From positions 15,670,348-15,734,347 of the forward strand of contig NW_026262668.1 in the NCBI RefSeq assembly GCF_021869535.1: a stretch of DNA of 64,000 nucleotides. Reading direction: 5' to 3'. Positions 45,484 to 57,186 of the stretch are shown here, in pieces. The stretch's first letter is position 1, and each line of letters opens with the position of its first letter. The translations under genes were made by a program, and so were the position numbers. The DNA is from Mytilus californianus (taxonomy: Eukaryota; Mollusca; Bivalvia; Mytilida; Mytilidae). The notes under the pieces were generated by a model. It was not told the origin of the DNA. It saw only the letters and a program-made list of their open reading frames with translations, and ran no database searches.

Positions 45484-45791
45484 ATGGGGGTACCTTCATG
45501 ACGAATCACGGTAAAAAATCTTGCCAAATGACGCGTACGTTAACGGTAATTTTTGGTGCATGACGATAAAATATACACTTTCTTTAAGACGATAAAAAAA
45601 TCGACTAATTTTGACGAATCACGTTAATTTTTTTTCCAAAAATAACGGTAACGATAACTATTTGAGACCTCTGACGAATCACGATAAGGACATTTTGACG
45701 AATCACGGTAAAATTTTAACCAATTTGACGCTAACGGTAGCCGAAAATGAACGTTTGACGCCTGACGGTAAAGGGCATTCCTACCCCCATA
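45484..45791. mobile_element. Short element with ATGGGGGTA termini and repeated TGACGAATCACGGTAA motif
   Basis: Left end AATGGGGGTACC (45485) and right end CCTACCCCCAT (45780) are inverted. Inside, TGACGAATCACG occurs four times and shorter ACGGTAA variants more often. It is about 305 bp and non-coding, MITE-like. Confidence 0.65.
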
Positions 45792-45982
45792 GACACACAT
45801 GAGAAATTAATTATTACGATTTCAGTAAAGGCTGCATACAAACAATGCTTTCAAAATTAATAGTGCGAGGTTTTATTTTTAAGACGCCTATCCCGTCACA
45901 ATTTTTGCGATAATATAAACATCGCAAAAACTTCTGAATTTACTCTAGTACGGCAATTATTTGATATAAGACTTCAGCTAAA

Positions 45983-46545
45983 TTTAGACTTTCTACTATA
46001 CATGTGGCATTGTCTAATTATTAGAGCATTAGCGTTTGACATATTTTATAAATTTAGACTTTCTACTATACCATGTGGCATTGTCTAATTATTAGAGCAT
46101 TGGTGTTTGACATATTTTATAAATTTAGACTTTCTACTATACATGTGGCATTGTCTAATTATTAGAGCATTGGTGTTTGACATATTTTATAAATTTGGAC
46201 TTTCTACTATACATGTGGCATTGTCTAATTATTAGGGCATTGGTGTTTGACATATTTTATAAATTCAGACTTTCTACTATACATGTGGCATTGACTAATT
46301 ATTAGAGCATTGGTGTTTGACATATTTTATAAATTTGGACTTTCTACTATACATGTGGCATTGACTAATCATTAGAGCATCAGTGTTTGACATATTTTAT
46401 AAATTTGGACTTTCTACTATACATGTGGCATTGACTAATTATTAGAGCATTGGTGTATGACATTTTTTATAAATTTAGACTTTCTACTATACATGTGGCA
46501 TTGACTAATTATTAGAGCATTAGTGTTTGACATATTTTATAAATT
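45983..46545. repeat. 70-bp minisatellite, 8 copies
   Basis: TTTAGACTTTCTACTATA or a close variant starts at 45983, 46053, 46124, 46194, 46264, 46334, 46404 and 46474. All copies include CATGTGGCATTG and GACATATTTTATAAA. Divergence is a few percent. The array ends 400 bp upstream of the first claudin-like gene. Confidence 0.95.
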
Positions 46546-46944
46546 CTAATTCAAATGAAACGAATTAATGGAAAACGTAATGGGATCATGGACAAACGGA
46601 CCAAATTTAGATCAATGTTGCATTTTGTTTTAACCTTCCAACTTCCACTGTGGATAACCGTAACGCACTTTTTATTAATTTTACACGTCTAGGCCAATCT
46701 TTAAATTTCAAAATCATTAACTGTGACACAATTTAAAAACTATGATATTTTCATAAGAAAATAAGTATAATGATTTGTGATTTAACCAAACAAAGAACTA
46801 GATATTTAACGCCGTAAGATGTGTATACACACACATATAACGTTACTTTAAAATCAAACTAACAAAAGTAGTTTATGTCAAAGTTGCACATTGTATGGTA
46901 GTTGGCTTACAGTATGTCTGTTTCATAAAAAAACATAGCCAACC

Positions 46945-49900
46945 ATGGCTTGCAAGACGTCCAGTTTATTTACAACACGGACGAGATTAACAGCATTATT
47001 TATCACATATATTGGATGTTTTCTATATTTTGTTGGATTTGTGACGCCATCATGGATAACATATACATTTGACACAGTAACCTACAATGCAGGATTTTTC
47101 CTTACATGTGTTGAGAATGACTGTACTACTGGTGTTAAGAAAGGTTTGATATTTCGATTAAAACTTTACTGAATGTTGATTTGCAGGACACGTAAAATTA
47201 AAACTTTTTATGCAAAATTTTAGATGTTTCTTATAATTGAACAGAAAATAGATTACTCATTTTTTTTAAAGCCAATTCTATTATTTTTCTTCAAAATAAG
47301 GGGGAAATGTGTTTTTGAAGCCATTACAAATGTATATGATAATTTGTCATTTCTTGTTTGACTTGGTAACGTATTTTATTTATTAATGAATAAAAAAAAA
47401 AAAAACAATAATGAAACACAAAGCAAACGACAACCACTGAATCGCAGGATTCTGCCTTGGAACAGGCACACATTTTTGTTTAGGGGCTAGCTGAAGGCCG
47501 CCTCCGGGTGCGAGATTTTCTCGCTGTGTAGAAGACCCATTGGTGGCCGTCATCTGTTTTCTGCTCTTTGGTCGAGTTGTTGTCTCTTTGACACATTCCC
47601 CATTTCCATTCTCAATTTTACATACCAAATACGGCGGGGTGACGTTAAACATATTTACGGGCACCCAGCCCTCCACCATACCGTATCCAGTTGTATCAGA
47701 CCCATGCTCATTTATTTTTGTCTGCAAGGAGTGATGATGGTATAGCCAATGCATGGCAGTGTAAGTCGACTACCAATAAACCCAGAATCCAAATTCAGAT
47801 ACTTTTCCGAATTGAAAATCCATTTCCTTCGAAATAGCAACTATGGTATGTATATCCACTGTTCGAATCTCTTGAAAATCGTAGAAGAGGTGAAAATAAA
47901 TTTTCCATGAATTCATATCACACTAGGGTTGTTTTCAAAAAGTCTGTCATTGCACAAGATTGGTGCCTCCTGTACTTTTTATGCAGATACTGTATGAAAT
48001 CTGCTTCGCACTACAGCCGCCGATATTACAGTTTAGGACGGCATGATTCTATATAGGTTAAGTTTCTTGAGCTTGCTTTCAGTATATGAGTAAATACCAA
48101 GAGACAATACAAATTGTAAGTCGAAGAAAACAAACAACCATGAGCAAAATGAAGAGAAAAAAACGTGACTAAAAAACAAACTGCAGTCCACAATATATTA
48201 CACAAAAAATTACAGACTGAACAGCAGTCAGTAACTGAGAACTGATCTATAATAATTTTTAAAAAAATGTCCAAATTCAGAAACCTCGCCAGTTTAAAAT
48301 GTATATCAATATTTAAGTTATTTAATGTTGATTGTTTTGACAAATTTTGGATACTTATAAAAAAATGAATAAGAAAAACATTTTGAACCAAAACCAAGAT
48401 AACGAAGGTACTGCAACAGCTATCAATGTATTGTTTCAGATACAGACACATTTATTTTGGTTAACGATGTTCTAAATACAAAAAAAAAAAAAAAATACAA
48501 AAACATAAATACAAACTTTGCAGAACTTAACTTCGTGAGTGAAACAATTTCACCATACCAGCTTCATCATCACATGTTATAAATTGTATTATGCATGGAC
48601 ACATTATTACCTGGTACTCGTAAACACCACACAAAAAGTATTTGTATGGCATAACTATGATATTACTGGTGTACTGAAGCAGGAGAAACATTTAAAGTCA
48701 CATTATAAAATAATTTTGATTTCACATGGAATGGTCGTGAACATTAAAGTGTCATATTCCATCAATTAACTTTAAAGTTTATATGCTTTAGTCAATGTTA
48801 TGGTATACAGTTGGAAGATTAAAAAAGGTGATTTAATTTGTTTTCTTATTAAATTAATATATATAAGTCAGTATTGAAGAATTATTGAATTCAAAAAACA
48901 AGTACAGAGAAAAGTAGGCGATTAAATATAATAGAATATGTAAATAGTAATGTATAATGGTGTATTTTACCGTCATTATATATGGCCAAAGTGTTCACAA
49001 TCTTTTTATCCTCCATATTTTTTATCTGAACTTATTAAAACCCCAATACTAACCACAAGCCAAATTCTAATCCAAACACAACCTTAAAATGAACCATAAC
49101 CCTAAAAATAACAGGGCAACTGAAGTAAAATGAGGACAAAAAAAACTTTAAATGGATGCCATTAATAAAAGAAATATAAAAAATAAAAACAACACGTTAT
49201 AAATTTCATTCATCCGAAGCTCTTTTCTGGATTTACCTTCACCAGGTACGCCCAAAGCCGAATATCTGAAAGCGAAGGATATATAAGAACCGAAACAGAA
49301 AGAGCTATATGACCAAAAAAGACCTAAAATAAACCAAATCCATCGATCTAATAAATACAGAGTATCATATTTTAAGCAATAAAAGTATAAGAACAAATGA
49401 TGATGATACAAGTTTCTTTTGATCTTAGATTCCTTGTTTAAAATGTCACAAGTTTTGGGATCACTGGGCTTTGCTATGTATACTGTATATGGAATATCTG
49501 CCACATTGACGTTCATCTGGACAAAACATTGGAAAAAACTAAAAGGAATTAAACTGGCATCTGGTATCACGGCGTTAGCGGCAGGTAATATAATCTTACA
49601 TCAAGTATCACGGCGTTAGTGGTAGATAGTATAAACTTACATCTAGTATCACGGAGTTAGCGGCAGGTACTATAAATTTGCATCTAATATCACGTCGTTA
49701 GTTGCAAGTTATATAAACTTACATCTAGTATCACGGCGTAAGCGACAGGTAATATAAACTTACATCTAGTACCACGGCGTTAGCGACAGGTAATATAAAC
49801 TCGCATCTATTATCACGACGTAAGCAACAGGTAAGCTTAACTTTCATCTAGTATCACGTCGTTAGTGGCAGGTAATATAATCTTACATCAAGTATCACGG

Positions 49901-52900
49901 CGTTAGTGGTAGGTTATATAAACTTTTATCATGTACTTATAGAAAATAAGGGTATAATTGTACCCCATGATAAAACTAATTTGTACATATATTTATTCAT
50001 TAAATTTGAAGAATTGCTTTTGCCGTGTGATAAGACTTTTGTTATCAACTGCTTCCGGTTTATATCAACTGCTTCCGTTTTATATCAACTGCTTCCGGTT
50101 ATTAGCGTATGCTTTTCTGTAACGTTATCGCATGACAATTCGACGTCATTCGGAAAATTCCGGAAAATACACCTCAATGGTACTTATTTTGTGTAAACAT
50201 AACAAAGTTGGATGAAAAAAATATTAGGAATCAAGAAAATATATTGTTAAAAAATGCAAAACAAATATTTCAACAAATGCATTTTTTCAAAGTTTTAGAA
50301 ATAGTTTTTGTCTGTATGTCTTCTGCTGAAGTATATGATAAAAAGAACATAACATGTCATTTTTCATATCAGACCCTTTATCAGCCCATGGTCAAAATCA
50401 TCCCTCGAGCCTGTCGGCTCTCGGGCTGATATCATGACCTAGGGCTGATAAGGGGTCTGATATGAAAAATGCCATGATATAATCTATATACATCAAGTAT
50501 CGCGGCGTTAGCGACAGGTAATATAAACTCACATCTAGTATCATGGCGTTAGTGGTAGGTAATATTATCTTACATCTAGTATCACGGCGTTAGCGACAGG
50601 TAATATAAACTCACATCTAGTATCACGGCGTTAGTGGCGGGTAATATAAACTTACATCTAGTATCACGTCGTTAGTGGCAAGTTATATAAACTTACATCT
50701 GGTATCACAGCGTTAGTGGTATGTAATATAAACTTACATCTAGTATCACGTCGTTAGTGGCAAATTATATAAATAAAGATTCTACCACTGCATCGAGTGT
50801 GATACGATATTTATCCACTCGAGACAGTTAAATTTTCAAATTTAAAACGCGAGGCTCGCCGAGCGTTTTAAATATTTAAAATTTAACTGTCGAGAGTGGA
50901 TAAATATCGTATTACACGAGATTTGGTGGTGGAATCTGTTTCTCTAATGATTTTCAAACAATACGCAGGCAAATTTATTCCTTCTTTTCGAATGATCTGC
51001 AAAAAGATGTGTTCTTTCTATGTGACGTCATCAGGCATGGTCGCCTTTTTTCATGCCGTCACAATAGGAAATTCAGAGGAAAGCAAGAAAATTCGACGTC
51101 ATAATCGGATTTTAACCAATGAAGAACTGAGACCAAACGACCCACACGTTGATTAAATTTTTTTTATACAATGGGTGCAGAAAGGGATAAATTGACGAAG
51201 AATTAGAGAAACTTACATCTAGTATCACGGCGTTAGCGACAGGTAATATAAACTCACATCTAGTATTTCGGCGTAAGCGGCAGGTAATACAATCCTACAT
51301 CAAGTATCACGGAGTTAGCGGCAGGTAATATAAACTTACATCTAGTATCACGGCGTAAGCGGCAGGTAAGATAAACTTACATCAAGTATCACGTCGTTAG
51401 TGGTAGGTAATATAAACTTACATCTAGTATCACGGCGTAAGCGGCAGGTAATATAATCCTACATCAAGTATCACGGCGTTAGTGGTAGGTAATATGAACT
51501 TACATCTAGTATCACGGCGTTCGCGGCAGGTAATATAAACTCGCATCTAGTATCACGGCGTTATTGGCAGGTACCACAAACTTACATCTTTTATCACAGC
51601 ATTAATAGAAGGTATTGTAAAATTGCATCTGGTATCTATTCTAATTTAAAAATGAAATTAAAACGGTGTGAAATTCAGAGCCTGACATGTTATTTTGCAA
51701 TGGTTCAGGTCGTCATATACAGTATATATGTCTTTAAACTTGGCTGCGATTTTCACATTGGCAATGCCAAACACAGCATTATTCTATAAATATAATAAAT
51801 ATAATTTTCATGTACAAAACTATTGACAATCCTTGATCCATTCTGCATGAAACATTTCATGCATTTATGAAAATTGAAGGATTTGAAGAGAGATGAGACA
51901 TGCATTGTTCGTGACATTTTAATAAAAATTGCCGACGAGGCAAAAGGAGCCTTTTTCGTGAAGAATATGGAACCCTCCAAACACAACCAACTATTGTCAG
52001 CTCTCATAACTTATCTACTAGAGACGTGCCGGGGAATTCTATGGTTAGAGCTCTTTGGATATGTATTCAAAGAAAATAAACGCGTCATAGGCGGCGTCCA
52101 CCTATTCTCAAAGGTGGAGAAAACAATTCTTAACCCCACACATACAAGGCCACACTTTTAAAAAAATCAAAAGAAATTACTAATAGCTATGATCTTTAAA
52201 GTAAAAAAATCATTTAAAAATTTATCCATTTTATCTTTTTTTAAGTTTATATATATTTTTTTGAAGTTGGAAATATTTTTTTGTCAACAAATTTTGATTG
52301 ACACAAGGAATTGTTTCCCATCACAACATTCACATTGTCTAGAGTCAATCTAAATGAAACATAAAAAAACCAATCTTCATCGGTACATTTTTATTTTTTA
52401 TTCCATTCTTCGTTTCAGGGTTTTTCATATTTACACCCTTTTTAGTGTACATTTACGCCAAACAATGATCATTTTATTTAGAAAAAGATATTTTTAAATC
52501 AACCTGTTTTGCAAAAAAAAAAAAAAAAATGCTTTTGAAGTTTTTTTCAAAAAATCGTTTTCTTAATAAGATTCGAAAATCAAAATTTTAATGTATTGTT
52601 TGAATTTGTATTTTCTATATAAAAATTTTTTTTCTCTGATTCTTTTTTCAAGTTTTGTATCAATGTTAAGAAATGAAACATTTTATACTTTTCGAATTCT
52701 CTAGCTATAAAAGTAAATAGAATTGTTCCAAATTCGATTTATCAATCTTCCACTAAATATTGATATAAGAAAGTTTTAGTATTTTTCTATTGGCATTTTT
52801 TCCAACATAAACGAAAGCTTAAAATTTACATGTTAATGTAAAATTAAGAAATATGTAGACTTTCCACTTACATCAAGCAACACTTCCTCAGGTTATAAAA

Positions 52901-54705
52901 AAGATAGTATGGTCATTAAACTATCAAGACAATTTCATTTCTTGAATTAATAACTTGTAACAACAAGTATGCTTTAGTTTCATTAAACTCTCGAAACAAT
53001 GCTATCACTTGATTTAAAAGTTATCATCATATAATGTAACTACATTTATGCTTTTATAATTATTTTCTTTTTAGGTATTTTTATTGCCATGGCAACACTG
53101 ACAATATTACAAAGTGACACCTTCGAAGACAGCCAATTGAGCTATAGTGGGTACCTAGGACTTGTTGCAGATGTAATCGCTATTATCATAGCTCCGTTTT
53201 ACATAATTGATGGTATAACAACAACAAAACAACTAGACAAACCACGTGACAAACGTCAAAAGCGTTGGGACAGAACAGAGCCGCAACTACCACCTGTTCT
53301 ATCCAGTTTAGCACCGGAAACTACATTCATTTTGGATCGTTGTCCGACCTATCACTCGCAAATAATGGAAGTGTATAATGAACCTAGACCCTCTACATCT
53401 AAACAGTCGAAAAAGCGTTCATCTACACTTCTTAATATGATCAAAAACAAGAACACAGCAACAATAAAAGAATCAGAAAAGAAAGAAGAAAAGGTAATGG
53501 AACAAGATTATAATAAAACGAATGAAGAAGACAGTAGAGAAACTACAGATAAAATGCTATTATCTTATCCCGAAATGATTGCTTTGCAACCATTAACAGA
53601 AAAAAATGATTTCGAAAATAAACCAGAGGTGATGGATCAAGAAACGAAAGAAATACGTGATACGGACATAGATATATTTGGTATTAAAGACGTTGCCCAT
53701 AATGAGATATTAGACAAGAACCAGGATGAAAAACAAGAATTTTCAAATGAAAAGCACAAGACTGCAGATGTATACGAATCAGAATCAACGGGCTCCAAAA
53801 AGAAAAAGAAGAAGAAGAAGAAACAACACAAAGCAAAGAAACATGTAAAAGAAGAAACAGTTGATACGACAAATACAGAACAAATGGCGTTGTCAAAACT
53901 AACAACTCATGAAAAGGAAAAACAACCTGATTTTGAAAAATCTAAGACTATTGATGCAACAAAGCCGAAGTTAGAAGAACTAGTATACGACAAAAGTGCT
54001 GAAGAAGGGGCTATAGGGGACGCACTATTACTTTATCCCGAAGTACCTGCTTTGCAACAGTCAGAAAACAATATTGTTCATTTTGAAAATAAGCAAAAAT
54101 ATAAACCTGATACGAATACAGGTATTGTGGACACCGGGATATTGGACAAAAAACGCGAAAAACAAGAAGATTCAAAAGAAGCACATACGAATGAAGACAT
54201 GGACGAGTCAACTGGCTCCAAAAAGAAAAAGAAGAAACATCATAAAAAAAAGAAAAAAGAAGAAACAACAGATCAGACAATTACAGAACAAACATATGAA
54301 AAAGAAGAAAGGACCGATGTTGAAAACCCACGGGTTGTTGAACTTATAAGCTCGAAGTTAGAAGAACAAGTATACGACAAAATTACTAAAGAACCCGACG
54401 TTAATGAAATATCCCATAGTGAAGAAATGAGAATAGAAGATAAAAGCGAAAGAAAAAATGACAAAAGTAAGAAAAAGAAAAAGAAAAAGAAAGATGAACT
54501 ACCACACTTCTTCGAAGACTTTGTAGTAAGGTATAAAACAGAAGAAATGCCAGAATCAACCGAATTAAGTTTTGACCACTTATTGCAAGAGTCCGAAACT
54601 GCTACAACGACAGAAGAAACTATAAAGATTACAGAAAAGCCTATACCTCAAAGTACAATTAATCAAAGAGTCCTTTCTGGCAAATTTAGAATGAACAAGA
54701 TATAA
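46945..54705 (+). CDS. Claudin/PMP22-like four-TM protein with long Lys/Glu-rich tail (complete, 3 exons, 661 aa)
   Basis: Exons 46945-47143, 49429-49584 and 53075-54705 join in frame (1986 nt), all introns in phase 1. The start has a good context (CCAACCATGG). TM1 (~16-38) is followed by FVTPSW and a first loop with two cysteines (FFLTCVENDC), as in the claudin/PMP22/EMP superfamily. Exon 2 gives TM2 and the start of TM3 (~105-125), and exon 3 completes TM3 and adds TM4 (~146-166). The remaining ~490 residues form a cytoplasmic tail with three poly-Lys tracts (near 360, 499 and 583), each between Glu-rich stretches. It contains two diverged copies of a ~150-residue block (LLSYPEMIALQ / LLLYPEVPALQ, STGSKKK twice, KLEELVYDK / KLEEQVYDK). 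Four-TM proteins of this type act in cell junctions or as channel subunits; the role of the tail is unknown. Its paralogue at 62105 has the same exon 1 and 2 lengths. Confidence 0.86.
47405..47640 (+). repeat. Dispersed repeat family C copy in intron 1 of the first claudin-like gene
   Basis: Landmarks GAAGACCCATTGGTGGCCGT, TTGTTGTCTCTTTGACACAT and CCCCATTTCCATTCTCAATT. Further copies lie at 63365-63480 (same strand) and 23078-23150 (reverse). The first 70 bp also share words with family A. Confidence 0.75.
47641..49428. other. Rest of intron 1 of the first claudin-like gene
   Basis: AT-rich. An A15 tract lies near 48480, and a dispersed fragment at 49175-49330 matches 32590-32750. Nothing else is recognised. 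Confidence 0.5.
49922..50484. mobile_element. Insertion 1 in the 41-bp array, carrying a long palindrome
   Basis: The array stops after GGTTATATAAACTT and resumes near 50485 with ACATCAAGTATCGCGG. The insert ends with TATCATG at the left and CATGATA at the right. It holds a triplicated TATCAACTGCTTCCG word (50043-50100), TCGACGTCATTCGG (50139) and a palindrome at 50353-50476 with ~55-bp arms and a CG-rich centre (CCTGTCGGCTCTCGGG). Confidence 0.7.
50765..51211. mobile_element. Insertion 2 in the 41-bp array, carrying a long palindrome
   Basis: A palindrome at 50778-50936 has ~75-bp arms (GATTCTACCAC...GATATTTATCCACTC and complement) and a CG-rich centre (CGAGGCTCGCCGAGCG). To its right, TTTCTCTAAT (50940) and ATTAGAGAAA (51203) form a second inverted pair around a segment with GTGACGTCATCAGG and TTCGACGTCATAAT. 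An open frame through 50896-51156 is probably accidental. Confidence 0.7.
51641..53074. other. 3' half of intron 2 of the first claudin-like gene
   Basis: AT-rich with long T and A tracts. A 95-codon plus-strand open frame at 51874-52161 (IADEAKGAFFVKN...) stands out in composition from the rest of the intron but matches nothing I recognise. No splice signals tie it to the gene. Confidence 0.4.
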
Positions 54706-54881
54706 TCATATTATCGAAATAAACTACGGAAACTCTGAATATTCAAGTGTATTGGTTCATCTCTTGTTATCCGTATGTAAAGTATAAAGTATAAACAAAA
54801 CTATATTAATATGGCGTGTCTAGAAATTGTCATGTACATTACTAACATAAACAGTACTAATTATACGGCGCCAGAGTACCG

Positions 54882-55281
54882 CATCTCAACAATAAATGTC
54901 TCGTCAGTGCAACATATAAACAAAGGTATGACAAACGACAATTAATGTCTAGTCAGTGCAACATATAAACAAAGGTATGACAAACGACAATTAATGTCTC
55001 GTCAGTGCAACATATAAACAAAGGTATGACAAACGACAATTAATGTCTCGTCAGTGCAACATATAAACAAAGGTATGACAAACGACAATAAATGTTTCGT
55101 CAGTGCAACATATAAACAAAGGTATGACAAACGACAATTAATGTCTCGTCAGTGCAACATATAAACAAAGGTATGACAAACGACAATTAATGTCTCGTCA
55201 GTGCAACATATAAACAAAGGTATGACAAACGACAATAAATGTCTCGTCAGTGCAACATATAAACAAAGGTATGACAAACAC
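54882..55281. repeat. 49-bp minisatellite downstream of the first claudin-like gene, 8 copies
   Basis: TCGTCAGTGCAACATATAAA starts at 54901 and recurs every 49 bp (54950, 54999, 55048, 55097, 55146, 55195 and 55244). Copies are nearly identical, so the expansion is recent. It begins ~180 bp past the stop codon, possibly within the 3' UTR. Confidence 0.95.
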
Positions 55282-55904
55282 ACTCTGAAATATAAAACAA
55301 AAATGTATTAAACTACTAATGTTCTCTTTCAAATGTCTACAGCTTTTTTTTCTGAAATATAACAGTTGTGACTCAATACCAGTGTTTCTTGCCTACGTAG
55401 GTAAGGATGCCATGATACCTTATTAGGAAAACATACATGGATATTTTGGGGAAATTAATTTGTAAATGATCAATTAATCTAAGCATTTTCATATAACGTC
55501 AGAAATAGAAGTAACTTTTTTAATTTTGGTTGGTTGCTATGGTAATATGGAATAATTACTAATTACATATACTAAAAAACTTGCTTTAAAATAACAGAAA
55601 AGGTTCATCCTCAATGGTAACTGTGATGCATAAATGCTTCAAATGTAAGTTAATTGTGTATTACCTTGAAACTTGCACGGACTCAGCTTACCTGATGAAT
55701 TGCATATTTGTAAAATAAGTCATGCAATGACAATAAAATCTATAATCTATCTGTTAAACATATGTTTGTATGAAAACATAACATATTGCTTGCAATAAGG
55801 GTATGCATGGGTGTGAATGTTGTATTGCATATCATATATATACAATTTAAATAGTTTTGAATATAATTTAAGTTATACCTTTGATGGTCTCACAGATTTG
55901 TTTA
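55282..55904. other. Intergenic stretch, no gene seen
   Basis: AT-rich; no recognised exon or repeat. Confidence 0.4.
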
Positions 55905-55972
55905 TTTACTGGTATGATTAGCTCTTAAAATGGGATAACTTCTTCACTAGTATTATCAGCTTCTTAAATGGG

Positions 55973-56245
55973 TTACAGCAGATTCCATTGAGTGTGTAGC
56001 CAAAGGTAATATCTTTGGTTAGCTTGCTTGTTAGCTGAACCGTGAAGTCATTATTAGGTCAGGTATACTACCCTCCTTTCGAAGTAGCATAGTCCAACAG
56101 ACAGATCGATTGGTTTTCTGTCTGACTAGTCTATTCTTAAAGTAGGGTAGTTTACCTAACCTAACAATGACTTCACGGTTCAGCTAACAAGCAAGCTAAC
56201 CAAAGATATTACCTTTGGCTACACACTAAATGGAATCTGCTGTAA
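55973..56245. repeat. 273-bp palindrome with ~130-bp arms
   Basis: The left arm starts TTACAGCAGATTCCATT and includes GCCAAAGGTAATATCTTTGG and GAACCGTGAAGTCATT. The right arm is its complement, nearly perfect in the outer 80 bp and diverged inward; the loop is about 10 bp. TTTACTGGTATGATTAGCTC occurs on both sides (55905-55926 and 56250-56271), so it sits in a local duplication or has a long target duplication. Confidence 0.9.
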
Positions 56246-56556
56246 TTTCTTTACTGGTATGATTAGCTCTTTTAATAATAGTTAACATCATAACAACCTG
56301 AACAAATCCCTTGATACTTGCAGATTAATCGGACCTCATATTCTTTCAAAATAATCCACATTTCTTTTTGTTTGAATATGTATTGCTGTTGTGGTTAATA
56401 TATCATAATTATACGAAATTAACCATGATCTTATTAAACTTTTTTTTTGCAAATTGTTTATGGACTCAACTTTATTATTCAACTTGATGCGAGTGGAAGG
56501 GAAAGAACAAAAATATATACGTTTTCAGGTATATTTAGATTTTTCAGTGTGTAGAT

Positions 56557-57186
56557 GATATAGAAATAAGGAGAAGTGGTATGATTGCCAATATGACGAC
56601 TTTCCGCCAGAGGCCAAATAACGTAGGAGTTAACATAGTACATGTATTTATAAAAATAAGCAGATGTGGTATGATTGCCAATGAGACAACTCTCCATCAG
56701 AGACCAAATGACATAGAAGTTAACAATCTTTATGGCACCGTGCGGCCTTCAACAATGAGAAAAACCCATTACGCAAAGTCAGCTATAAAAGGTTGCGAAA
56801 TGACAAATGTAAAACAATTCAAACGAGAAAACATACGGCCTAATTTATGAACAAAACAATGTACGAAAAACAAATATGATATACAGCAACAATCGACAAC
56901 CAATGAGTTACAGGCTCCTGGCTTGGGACAGGCACATACATAATGTGTTGGGGTTAAACTAGTTGTTGGCGCCCAACCCTCCCCCTAACCTGGGACAGTG
57001 ATGTAACAGTACAACATAAGAACAAACTATAAAAAATCAGTTGAAAAGGACTGAACTCATCAAATCGATACAAAGCAGAAAAACATCTAACAAAAACAAA
57101 GACCGGACATGGCAGGGTATTTATACATCCCCCAACAAAAAAAGACATTAAGTACAGATCTGAGAGTATTCGCAGTTACTGACAGC
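56557..57186 (-). mobile_element. Dispersed repeat family A, full-length copy with a duplicated end
   Basis: Reverse orientation. The leading end is duplicated (GGTATGATTGCCAAT at 56578 and 56667) and the element closes with CGCAGTTACTGACAG. Same family as 5050-5765 and 40717-41258. Confidence 0.8.

Larger units (their letters stand above)
49566..51640 (+). repeat. 41-bp minisatellite derived from the exon 2 end and its splice donor, about 26 copies
   Basis: The unit is ATCACGGCGTTAGCGGCAG joined to GTAATATAAACTTACATCTA plus GT. The first copy is the last 19 bp of exon 2 plus the real intron 2 donor (CAG/GTAATA, exon end 49584). Later copies follow every 41 bp and many keep a donor: CAG/GTAATA often, and CAG/GTAAGC near 49826 and CAG/GTAAGA near 51367 even closer to consensus. 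The array is interrupted by two palindrome-bearing insertions. The last decayed copy near 51592-51640 again has GCATCTGGTAT, like the exon. Copies are not in frame with each other (41 is not a multiple of 3), and reading past the true donor meets a TAG within the next unit. Confidence 0.92.

Noticed and set aside
45983-46545. CRISPR-like regular repeats (also the 82-, 49-, 41- and 25-bp arrays)
   Set aside because: Units are contiguous head-to-tail with no unique spacers, and the DNA is clearly animal nuclear sequence with spliced genes.
47383-47754. 123-codon minus-strand frame
   Set aside because: Covers the family C dispersed repeat; the same sequence recurs at 63365 and 23078 without a conserved frame.
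51874-52161. 95-codon frame in intron 2 as an alternative exon
   Set aside because: No matching splice sites or paralogous sequence in the second claudin-like gene; left as an unexplained open frame.
53637-53905. Open frames opposite the claudin-like tail
   Set aside because: Antisense shadows of the poly-Lys region; Phe/Ser-rich artefacts.
53089-54705. 538-codon frame read as a stand-alone gene
   Set aside because: The ATG at 53089 is internal. An acceptor at 53074 and the matching exon structure of the paralogue make it exon 3 of a 661-residue protein.
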